Part shown: piece after piece, positions 1 through 9,119 of the stretch
Numbering within the stretch: position 1 is the first letter of the stretch
Layout of the letters: each line of letters starts with the position of its first letter
DNA from: Gnetum montanum
Lineage: Eukaryota > Streptophyta > Gnetopsida > Gnetales > Gnetaceae
NCBI GenBank assembly: GCA_015680685.1
Contig: MNCI01003607.1
Location: 169,497 to 233,496 of the forward strand
Direction: 5' to 3'
Length of the DNA stretch: 64,000 nucleotides
Position numbers and translations under genes: made by a program
The notes under the pieces: model-generated
The model's input: only the letters and a program-made list of their open reading frames with translations
Database searches by the model: none
What the model was told of the DNA's origin: nothing

Positions 1-542
1 AATTTTCCTAGCACTAGTATCCATTCCCACTTGACACACACACCCTGAACTAGTGCAACACTGCTGGGATTACCAAACGCTACTCGTTACTAGGTTACTA
101 AGCGTTACACATGTACTCGAAGCAGTTATATTGAATGCACTTAACTAGGAGAGGCAATGGTTGAGAGAGATTTAATTATCTAGGAAAGCATTTAAAAATT
201 TAACAATAATTAAATCCTATTTATCTTAGTCCACATGCTGCAAGGTTTATCACAAAGTGCATCTTTATTACCATACACAAATGTGTGCTCAAGTACAATT
301 TGCTCAAATAAAGATCCGTTCACTTTAAGACTCCTACTACGGGCACATGGAAATTATTCTAACTCTAAAATGGTAAAAATTCTATAGTTTGGCTAAGGTT
401 CTAAATATAGATGTGTGAACAAGGAAAAGTTGCCTCTTATTTATACATGTTGCGGTGAGCTGCGATATCGTGTACATGATATCGAGAAGGCGGATTCAAT
501 ATCACAAATGCGATATTGCGTACACGATATCATGGCTCATTA
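1..542 (-). mobile_element. LTR fragment of an Athila-like element (element E), running off the left edge
   Basis: This matches the right-hand two thirds of the LTRs at 40365-41195 and 46533-47303: the 'gctgggattaccaaacgc' block, the 'aataaagatccgttcactt' block, a minus-strand TATA box (TATAAATA at 438-445) and a terminal cluster of GATATC-like units at 465-535. The LTR appears to end at 'ctcatta' (538-542), a changed form of the usual CATCA end. No polypurine tract follows, so the DNA to the right is flank rather than element interior. It is therefore a solo LTR or the 5' LTR of a minus-strand element lying off the window. Confidence 0.85.
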
Positions 543-2270
543 GACATCATCAATAGATCATTTTCTCAATCTCTAAATGAAGAGAAAGCTCTCTAGAAAT
601 AGCATTTATTTCTATGATTTGCTTCCCTAGACATTATGATCTAAATGCACTTATTAGTTCTTTAGAATTCTTTGATTTTCCTTTTGCTCATCCTACTAGT
701 ACATTGTATTTCTTTCATGATGTTCTCCTAACATATGAAGAATCTTATTGGATTTGGATTAATGTAGATATCTAATTAAATCCTTTATATCTTTATGCTT
801 TGGTAATTTTCAATCTACAATAGTTCTTGTAAATTTAACTGTATGTATAGTTCTATAGTTTGGCCATATAAATTAGCTAAATATTAATATTTAGTGTCCT
901 TCTTAGTAAAATCAATATTCTAGAATCAACTACATTCAAATTTGTGTCTCTTAGTACTTCATCTCTAAGTTTTTATTGATTTTGAAATTGGCCACACACA
1001 CAAAATTTAATGTTAGAATCTCTAATTAACTCCTTAGTACCTTGTTTCATTTAAGATAATCCACAATAAAGCTATTGTTATTCAATTTGATTTTTACGTT
1101 AGGCTAAAAATAACATTTGTATGTCATCCCAACCTATGATGCAATTATTTGGCAAATTAGGATATTTTGACATCTTGTTCCTAGATGTCATGAAAAATAT
1201 CAATTATATGTAATAGTCAACATTATGCATCATGAATGTGATAGAGAAAATGCAAAAGAAAATAAAAAGAAAACTTTATTAATATAAAAATAATGTATCT
1301 AGATCATGCTTTGAGGATCTATTGGGGTTATCTTCCATTAGCATCTATCCCTTAAAGGTAATTCAATACTACCATTATGGTTACACCTCTACCTAGCCAG
1401 AAGGAATGGCTAATTACCTTCTTATCTTGCTTTATTTTATACCTATTATTCATCTTTACTAGCTCTACAACTCCATGCTTACATGACCTCTAATTCTTAG
1501 GTATAAATACCTGGGGTTTATATCTATATCATTTGTTAAAAAGTGACACTATCTTTGTTATAGAATGACTTCATTTGAGAATGAGGACGTAACAAATACC
1601 ATATCTGAGTCATGTCCCTAAGATTCCCTATAAATAATCTACAAATTTTATCCTGATGCTAAATGTTTGCATGAACTAAAAATAATTCAAACAAATGAAA
1701 ATATTCCTATGCTAAATAAGCTTTTCTAGGTACATAAGGTTTAGGTAAATATTTATAAGTGGCTTTTGGAATATCATGATATGCATTAAAATGTAATAGA
1801 CTTGGAAGTTAAAAAGGATTGCTAAGGGGTAAACTATCTATTATACAAATTCTTGGGATTTTCTATTAAAAATATATGAATGAAATAATTTTTTAATTTG
1901 ATTTTCTAATCTTGAGGAAGATTATCCTAGATATTAATGATGACCTTCTTGTTCTTCTTATCTTAACCCCACTAATGGTACCTTGATCAACTATCTTAAT
2001 TTCCTCCTCTTTAGAGGATATTTCTTCTTTAATTCTAAATAAATTATCATGGCTTTTGAAATCTTCCTACTTATGTGGTGTTTCATTCATGATGTAAATT
2101 GACTATTACATTTTCAAAAGAAAATCCTCCCTCTAGCACCAAAACTATTAACATCAGGGTTACAATTATCCTATGCAAATGAGTGTAAACTTATTTTAGA
2201 TGGTTTTTGATATCTAGCTCCACCACAAGATGAATACCTTTAAATAACTAAAGTTATTTTGTTAGAGCTA
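543..2270. other. AT-rich intergenic DNA, no gene recognised
   Basis: There is no long open frame, RNA gene or clear repeat here. Both strands carry many stops. It separates the LTR fragment on the left from the repeat-rich 3' region of the Tat-like element on the right. A weak lysine-rich minus-strand frame near 1930-2110 could be decayed gag but is not convincing. Confidence 0.5.
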
Positions 2271-3129
2271 TGTAGCGACCAAAAATGTTAGTAGCTGGAA
2301 CATTGAGGGGTCCATGGGTGCATAGTCCTAACCCCAATTATGCATGAGGGCCTACTAGAGGTGGAGGCAGGGTGCCTTGAATGGTCTTGTCAATCAAATG
2401 AGGACTTACAAAATGTGATATAAAATGATGCTAAGTGTTCACATGGTGTCAATAGTGTTAGTGGTGTCAATGGGAGTGTGTAGTTAAGGATTTTGATGAG
2501 AAACAAAGGTGTCAATGTGCTGGGACCATTACCCAAGCACAATTATGAATTGAAATGGTAGAAAATGGGAGTAAAATGCTAAAAAATTCAAGTAAAAATG
2601 CTAAACATTCAAAGAAAGAAAGAAAGAAAGAATGGAACACCACCCCAAATGGGGTTGAACATAGTTAACTCTAGAAGGGGTGAGAAGGTACATGGTGTAC
2701 AATAGGCATAGTGGATAGTGTAGTCATAGTCTCAGGGGTGTTTGGCCACAAGACTGACTTTCTGCCATGGTGTCTATGCCTATTGAGTTGGCCACTATGG
2801 TGTGCAATGGTCTACGATGTCATGCGATGAGATACGGTGGTAGCCTTTCTTTAGTTCACTAGTGTGCCTTTGAATTTGCTAACTTGCATGATTTTCAAAT
2901 TTTCCAACCTACTTCAAATTTTCTAGCCCCTAAATGGTTGAGGGTGGGGATATTTATAGGGTTAGGTCTTGCATGAAATGTGGAGAGATTGCCATGTGGA
3001 AGAGGGGACGATTGAAACTATGCTATCATCCAACTATGCTTTCCACTAATGGTAGTGGTGTTATGATTTTCTCTATTCTATCAAACTCTATGAAACTATG
3101 ACTATGTTGTTGATTACATGTTCATGTGC

Positions 3130-3740
3130 CAAGAGAATTGCAATGTACCTGAAAAAATGCAACTTTGGAGACTACGCTTTCCACTATCTTGTGTAGGGTC
3201 GAGCATAGTTACAGTTTGGGGATAAAATGGTGATGCATTTTTCTAACTATGCTTGTTAGAGGTGAGTTGGAGTTGAGCTAAATATTGGTGCTACATTGTG
3301 AAGGCCTTTGGAGGCTGTTCTAGTTAACTACACTCGACTATGCTTTGGGCTAGTGGAGAGTGTAATCTCAGTACTTAGAAAAATCTGCAAAAACTATGCC
3401 TTCATGCTGACTACGCTTGACTACGCTATAGGGTAGTGGAGAGCATAGTCTTGGCAATTAGAAAAATCTATAGCAACTAGCTTAACACTTAGAAAAATTT
3501 GCAAAACTAACCTTTGTGTTGACTACACTTGACTATGCTTTGGCATAGTGGAGAGTGTAGTCTCAGCACTTAGAGAAATTCACAAATTTTGGCTTCGCGA
3601 TGACACTTAAAAAATTGCACAATTAGCTTTTGTGTTGACTATGCTCTCTACTAGTTGACTATGCTATAGGGTAGTAGAGAGCGTAGTCCCAACACTTAGA
3701 AAAATTTACAGAAAGTAGCCTCATGCTGACATTTAGTTAA
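3130..3740. repeat. Degenerate tandem array with 'actacgct'/'agcgtagtc' inverted motifs
   Basis: About five diverged units of roughly 100-130 bp. Each combines 'gactatgct(t)', 'tagtggagagcgtagtc', 'cagcacttagaaaaat' and 'gctgacta'. Within each unit 'gactacgctctcc' and 'gagagcgtagtc' are inverted copies, so each unit can fold into a hairpin. Related motifs occur singly at 19390-19460 and 20680-20810. Confidence 0.8.
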
Positions 3741-4764
3741 TTTGTAGTCGAGATGTCATAGTCCAAATTTAGTGGTGTTTCATTAGCCCCTCTTTATCGA
3801 TGTCTAAAGGAGTGGCCTGAGAGACATTGACAAAGAACAACAAAACACCATAGCAGGCTTACACCAACATCACTCTTCAGTACTTGACCATATGTCATTG
3901 CATTGTGCTTAAGAGTGCTATGGGTAGTGGTACGCTAGGAGTAAAACATGTAGGTAATTTGTAGGGGATAAAAGGGGAGATGAGGTATGAATAGGGTGTC
4001 ATAAGGTACAATGCATAGTTTTCATGGCTAATAATGATCATGGTGCCAAAGTGGCTTGCCTTTGAAAATGTTGACCTCTTGTTGGAGTGCTCATGAAAGA
4101 GTTAGTGTGGATTTAAAGCTAGATCAGTCATGAAATTATAGCACTTTTGATTTTCTTGGGAACATGTTTTTCTCCCTTTATCTTTTTTTTTATTTTTTCT
4201 TTTCTCTTGTCTTTTTTTTTCTTTTTTGTTGCGAGATGAACCTGCTTTGGGTTCTACACATTGGTAAATGCTAACTGTAGGGTGCTTTCCATTAAGTGGA
4301 CTATGTGCTACTAGATGGACTTTGTTGTGATGCTTGTGAAACCACATCACATTTGTAGGACAAGTGTTTTCTCCCTAAGATAACTTGTGTTACATCCACC
4401 TAGGCTTTGACTAGCCAACAGAGGCTCCCCATGGGACAACTTGTGTTACGTCCACCTTGGGTTCTATGATTTGACTTGAAGAGGATGCCATGTAGTTATA
4501 GCACATGAGCATCAAGGGATTACAATATTTCCTATGTAGGGAATGAGAGAACACTGGAATGTAGGAGTAGATATGGGTAGGTTATAATGGGATAGGAGGG
4601 AATGTGCACTCTTGAGGTGCTTAGCTAGTCTATTCGTGCACATTTGAGCACTGTGGCAACTTGCTACTATGATGAGATGCATCTCTAAATGACAACCTAG
4701 GGCTTCATCCTACAAACACAACTTAGAGAAGACAAGAAAATCACACAAGAAAAAATATAAATAA

Positions 4765-4975
4765 ATGTCAGGAGCAAAGATGCTTCTAGTGCTCCAAAGG
4801 CTATACTAGTTGCAAGTGCTTAGATAGCTAGAAAATGCCAGGGGACGATGTTGCTACAAATGCTCCAAAGGCTTCACTAGTGGCAATAGCTCAAAAAATC
4901 AAAAAAATGCAAGGGGGGCAAAGATGCTGAAAGTGCTCTAAAGGCTACACCCATTGCAAGCACTCTATTCTAGTA
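4765..4975. repeat. Short tandem array, about 70-80 bp unit, three copies
   Basis: The unit reads roughly 'gcaaagatgct...agtgctccaaaggctacactagttgcaagtgct'. 'gtgctccaaaggct' or a close form recurs at about 4788, 4859 and 4935. It lies in the noncoding 3' region of element D. Confidence 0.7.
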
Positions 4976-5104
4976 TTGTAGTATCCCCACCTCCATGGTG
5001 TAGAAAAGAGTTTTGGGAGGGGGGTGGTAGGGCATGAGGAAGGGAGTTAGAGTTATACTTGCTAGCTTGCTTCCAGAATTATGCATGGCTAACCGCAAAC
5101 CCAA

Positions 5105-5410
5105 TTTAAGGTCTTGGTAGATCGTGGATTTACTAGTTTAAGGTGCTAGCAAACCATGATGTGCTAGTTTATAGTCCCAGTGGACTACTGTGTGCTAGTT
5201 TAGCATCATAGCAGATGTGTGTTGTGCTAGTTTAGCATCATGGCAGACATGTTGTGCCAGTTTAGCATCATAGTGGATAAGTTGTTGTACTAGTTTAACA
5301 TCGTGACCCAAGGATGAGCTATGCTAGTTTAGCATCATGGTAGATGGGTTGTGTGTATGTGCCAGTTTAATATTGTGGTAGACACATGTTGCACCAATTT
5401 AATGTCATAG
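5105..5410. repeat. Tandem array of 'ctagtttagcatcatggcaga' units
   Basis: Roughly seven imperfect units of about 35-45 bp, each with 'agtttarcatcatggyaga' followed by a TG-rich spacer. The array begins just beyond the end of the element D integrase frame. A clearly related array with core 'ctagtttaaggccatggtgg' lies at 24905-25350, again beside Tat-like coding sequence. Confidence 0.8.
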
Positions 5411-5420
5411 AAGATGACTG

Positions 5421-5517
5421 GCAATGCTGCATGCTAGGCATAGTACGACTTCAGGTATAGTACCTCATTTTATCGATGTGCAATGCTGCATGCTAGGCAT
5501 AGTACGACTTCAGGTAT
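5421..5517. repeat. Perfect 38-bp direct duplication
   Basis: The 38 bases at 5421-5458, starting 'gcaatgctgcatgctaggca', recur without a mismatch at 5480-5517, offset by 59 bp. Nearly everything around is heavily diverged, so this duplication is recent. It sits at the very end of the element D integrase frame and the start of the noncoding 3' region. Confidence 0.95.
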
Positions 5518-6590
5518 GAATAGTTCACTGGATTGGCAAACTCATTTTCATCTTAACTAGCAAGCTTAAATGCTCCATTTTCATAAGCCTTAGTGACCAA
5601 GAAAGGCCCTTCCTAGTTGGCTAAGAATTTTTCTATGGGTTCGTGAATGGCCTTGAGGACTAGGTCCCCTCTCTTCATCGAGCGCTAATGCTAGTTGTAA
5701 CAGTGATTTTGCCTTTGCTTTTCTTGGTACCATTCAATGTGATCAAGCATTTGCATGTGCTCCTCCTTTATTGAGTCAAGGTCTATGGTTATCAACTCAT
5801 TATTTTGAGCTTTGTCAATGAAGTTCAAGAGGATCACCTGGAGTGATGAAACCTATAATTCAAGTGGAAAAATTGCTTCAGACCTTTAAACAAGGCTATA
5901 AGGTGTCATACCTATTATTTTTTGGTTTGTTGTGTGGTAGGCCTAGAGTATATAGACTAGTTTCTCATGCCATTATCGTTTGCTTTCACTTATCATCTTC
6001 TTGAGAGGATTGATGATGACTTTGTTAGTGGCCTCCACTTGGCCATTTGGCTAAAGGTAGTATGGTGACGAAAAGGAATGTTTGATACCAAAGCGCTCAT
6101 AAAAGTCTTTAGTTTTGGCACTACTAAATTGTGGCCCATTGTCTATTACTATGATCATGGGTAAGCCAAAACAAGTTATTATGTTATCTAGCACGAATTT
6201 GCAAGCTTGTTGTGATGTTATCTTCCTAAGGGGAATAGCCTCAACCCACTTGGTGAAATACTTAGTTGTTAGTATTATGAAGTTATGCCCTATGGAGGAC
6301 TTAGGTGTTATGGGTCTGATGATGTCCAACCCCCAATGTTGGAATAAACATGTGATTAGCATTGTGTGCAATTCAGTTGGTGGCACATGCATTAGGTTTC
6401 CATGCCGTTAACAAATGTTGCATGTTTTGACCTTTGAGACACAATCACACTCCATGTAAGGCCAATAGTAGCCTAACTACTTGATTTTTTTTTTGCCATT
6501 TAGTGCTATGTGGCCTCCATATAGGCCTCATTTGCACTTCATTGTTACTTACACAAGTTATTAATATTCCATTGTAGGATCTACAATATA
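5440..6590 (-). pseudogene. Integrase of Tat-lineage element D (decayed)
   Basis: Minus-strand frame with the integrase core. 'GLDIIRPITP' gives the first catalytic Asp, 'VIDNGPQF' the second and 'NGQVEATNK' the Glu (near 6020), so the DDE triad is intact although stops and frameshifts interrupt the gene. Between the first two lies a stretch with 'FTKWVEAIPL' and 'FGLPMIIV'. A zinc-binding region is suggested upstream (6420-6570). The C-terminal part has 'NQEGPFLVTKAYENGAFKLA', the short tail typical of Tat-lineage integrases, and the frame fades at about 5440. In the family this enzyme inserts the cDNA. Most stops are TAG or TAA at expected Gln codons. It cannot make a full protein now. Confidence 0.9.
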
Positions 6591-6814
6591 ATGTGTTATC
6601 ACCCATGATGATGTACTACTATAAACATTTGCATACTGCATCTTTTTTAGTAGTAGTTAGATGTTGTGGAGGCTCACCTTGTAAAAGGTATGCCTTAATG
6701 TCATCATACCACTCTCCTACATGGGTTGTGCTTATTGTGGCTATGGATGCAATGTTGGTGATTTGCATGATAGGCATAGTACAATTTGCCATTGAGGTGG
6801 GAAATGTGTAGAAC

Positions 6815-7215
6815 ATGTCAAGTGTGATGCTTAGGGCTAATGTTGCTAGTGCATCAGCTATGGAATTTTCATTTAAAAGAATATGTTGGACATCAATAGT
6901 TGCAAAGTGTTGAAGCAAGTGCTTTGCTAGGTCACAGTAAGGTTGTAAATGTTGGGTCTTATAGATGTGAACCTATGTCACCTGGTTTATCACTAATTAT
7001 GAGTTGCCTCAAATTGCTATGTGTTGGATCCCTAGGTCACATGCTACAATGATATCCCAGAGGAGACCTTCATATTCTGCCACATTGTTAGTGCAAGTGA
7101 ATGCAAAATGATATGTGAAGGATTAGATCTCCTAAAGGGAAATGTGATAATGGTAGAAACACTACCCCCTTGGAAGGTTGAAGCTTCATCAAAATGCAAG
7201 AGTGCCTCATAGTTT
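6815..7215 (-). pseudogene. Second, archaeal-type RNase H domain of element D
   Basis: Reading the minus strand with one frameshift gives 'HFDEASTFQGGSVSTIITFP' (7212-7150), then 'FTCTNNVAEYEGLL' (about 7110-7065), a region ending 'LVINQVT', and 'NENSIADALATLA' near 6835-6875. This order, D-E-A-S, TNN-AEYE, ADALA-LA, is that of the additional RNase H (aRNH) known in the Tat lineage of plant Ty3/gypsy elements. It lies between the ordinary gypsy RNase H and the integrase, the expected place. In the family it degrades RNA in RNA-DNA hybrids during reverse transcription. Stops and a frameshift make this copy dead. Confidence 0.85.
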
Positions 7216-7289
7216 TTAGGCACTTGGCTAATGTTGTTAACATGCTCATCAAGGAATTGCAGATCTATGGTTTCTTGATCATTTATGAG

Positions 7290-7920
7290 TGAAGTCATTA
7301 GTCATGTGGCTATAGCTTAACCTTTGGTTGAGGCTTGTGCAATGTAGTGTAGGTCAAACTCCATTGTTATTGTTTTCCATCATGCAATGTAACTACTTTC
7401 GTAGATGTTCATTGTCATTACTTAGAGTACATTATGTTTGCAAATGATATTAACTTGACTGCAGAAAAGGTAATGCCTCCACTTCTTTAGTGAGAAGACC
7501 AAGGCAAGGCAATGCTTTTCTACATCATTGTATCTCACTTCATGGGCTACTAATGCATAACTCAAGTAGTAAATTGATACCTCTATGCCATCATCTCACT
7601 TAGTGGCAAGGTAGATATTAAAATGTTTATCTCCTTATAGAGGGTAAACCGTAGGAAGTTGTGCTAGCTCTTGCTTAAGGTTGTTAAATGCTCGTTGGCA
7701 TTGGGCTATACACTTGAAGTGGGCTCCTTTCTTGAACAGATGTTGCATTAGTTGTAACCTATTGGTTAACCAGGCGATAAACTTGCGTATAAACTACAAC
7801 CTACCTTGCAACCCTCATAGCTCCTTAAGGTTGGCCAAGGGTGCTAAGTTGGTTATGGCCTTAACCTTGTTGGGGTCTACACATATTCCTACTTTGAATA
7901 CTACAAAACTAAGCATCTAG
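7290..7920 (-). pseudogene. RT thumb/connection and gypsy-type RNase H of element D
   Basis: Downstream of the RT palm the minus-strand frame reads 'ICVDPNKVKAI' (about 7890-7860), 'LKELRGLQGRL' and 'FNNLKQELAQLP', the connection region. RNase H follows, with 'HFNIYLATK' (normally ending in a catalytic Asp region), 'YLSYALVAHEVRYNDVEKHC' (Glu position) and 'LVFSLKKWRHYL'. Several TAG and TAA stops interrupt it. It is joined to the RT fragment on the right and to the aRNH domain on the left, in the usual pol order. Confidence 0.85.
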
Positions 7921-8162
7921 CCTATCTTGACGCCAAAAACACACTTCTTGAGGTTTAACCTAAGATCGTGTTTTAAGCAACATTTAAGCACTATGTCTAG
8001 ATCATTTGCATGGTTGTGAGGAATTTTGGACTTAACAACAATATCATTGATGTAGTCATTGAGCAAGCTTAGCATGTAATTGCTAAAGATATATGTCATT
8101 GTGCATTGATACATTGCTCCTACATTCTTGAGTTCAAAAGGCATCATGGTATAACAAAATGT
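7920..8162 (-). pseudogene. RT palm of element D, 3' part, cut by element C
   Basis: The minus-strand frame starts abruptly with 'TFCYTMMPFELKNVGAMYQ', the RT motif around the conserved MPFGLKNAGATYQ. It continues to 'YINDIVVKS', the catalytic box normally Y-V-D-D-I-V-V-K-S, so the first catalytic Asp is now Asn and this copy is inactive. The upstream half of the same domain lies 10 kb away at 18314 onward. Joining the two sides of element C restores a continuous RT reading across a Gly-Thr-Phe, which shows that element C inserted here. Confidence 0.92.
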
Positions 8163-8988
8163 ATTGGATCCTTGATATCGGATCCTCGATATTGGATACA
8201 CGATATCAGAGATGCTAAAGCGATATCAGACATGTGATGCTAGAACTTGTCTCATTGCCTATAAATAAGAGACAGGGGCACTTGGTTTGGCATTATTTTT
8301 TAGTCCCTTAGTTGAATTCTTGTAGTTTTTCTATTCCAAAGTTACAATTATTTTTGAGTGCCCATAGTAGGAGTCATAAAGTGAATAGATCTTTATTCAA
8401 GCATTGTGTACTTGAGCACACCTTATCTTCAGAAATAAAGATGAACTTTGTGATAAATTTTGCAACATTTAAAATAGCTTAATTATTTCATTTCATGTTA
8501 TTTACTATTATTTGATGCTTTTAACAGTTACGTAATTTTATTTCATAGAATTATTAATTGTCAATTACCAATGAATTAGCACACTCAAGATGACCACTTC
8601 GAGCATACGTGGAACACTTGGTAACCTAGTAATGACTTGCTTTTGGTAATCCCAGTAGTTTAGGATGTGTCTAGAAAGTGGGAAGGGATGTTGGTGTTAG
8701 GACTAGTTATAGAATAGTTAATTAGTTAAATCAAATTATCTAGTAAATTACCTCATTTATCTCTTTTAAGCATCAAGAACAAAAAACATAAAATAATAAA
8801 AATCACATACCTCAAGTTTACTTAACCATACAATTGTGCTTTACAAGTAAGCTTGGGAAGACAATGATTGCATAACTCATCCTTGTTCTACATAAGTGCA
8901 TAAGCACTTAATCCTTGAAGTTTGACTGAATCACATGTGAATGTTGGTATTCATATGATTGGGCATAGGGATACCTCGTTGCTCATCA
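8163..8988 (+). repeat. 5' LTR of element C
   Basis: It aligns throughout with 17449-18313. It starts in the GATATC-like repeat zone (8166-8230), then has TATAAATA (8260-8267), 'gagtcataaagtgaatagatc', an 'aataaagat' polyadenylation-like motif and the end '...gctcatca' (8981-8988). The 5' tip is truncated against the 3' LTR. Confidence 0.92.
8260..8267 (+). promoter_or_regulatory. TATA box of the element C 5' LTR
   Basis: TATAAATA in the context 'gcctataaataagagac'. The same box occurs at the matching place in every related LTR of the window (17574-17581, 32465-32472, and minus strand 438-445, 47244-47251, 61293-61300), which supports it as the element's transcription start signal. Confidence 0.75.
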
Positions 8989-9010
8989 TTATGTTGTTAC
9001 CGAGGATTTT
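8989..9010 (+). other. Primer-binding site of element C (decayed)
   Basis: Immediately after the LTR, 'tatgttgttaccgaggat' matches the TGGCGCCGTTGCCGGGGA class of plant primer-binding sites with several changes, mostly C to T or G to A. A better preserved version is at 46511-46531. Confidence 0.7.
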
Positions 9011-9119
9011 GTTGTTTGTGTGCTGATTAGAACTTAGGAAATCCTTCCATCGTTGGAATGTATCCTTAGAGTAAATATCTTACAATCACTGGAAAAGGAT
9101 ATCGCACACTGAATAATCA

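Larger units (their letters stand above)
2271..5420 (-). mobile_element. Repeat-rich 3' region of Tat-like element D, probably including its 3' LTR
   Basis: This stretch lies immediately downstream (minus strand) of the element D integrase and holds no recognisable coding sequence. It contains three separate degenerate tandem arrays, a GAAA microsatellite (about 2608-2632) and a T-rich tract (4165-4225). A possible LTR edge is 'tgtagcgacc' at about 2275, since a minus-strand LTR would begin TG on the plus strand, but I found no matching second LTR or target duplication. The boundaries are therefore only estimates. The same two kinds of array (gactacgctctcc-type and ctagtttaaggc-type) recur in the same order at 19.4-25.35 kb. 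Confidence 0.45.

Noticed and set aside
4102-4350. Lys-rich 82-codon minus-strand frame
   Set aside because: Its lysines come from a T-rich low-complexity tract on the plus strand.
2271-5420. A definite LTR with exact ends for element D
   Set aside because: A possible TG edge exists, but no second LTR, polypurine tract at a fixed place or target duplication could be matched.
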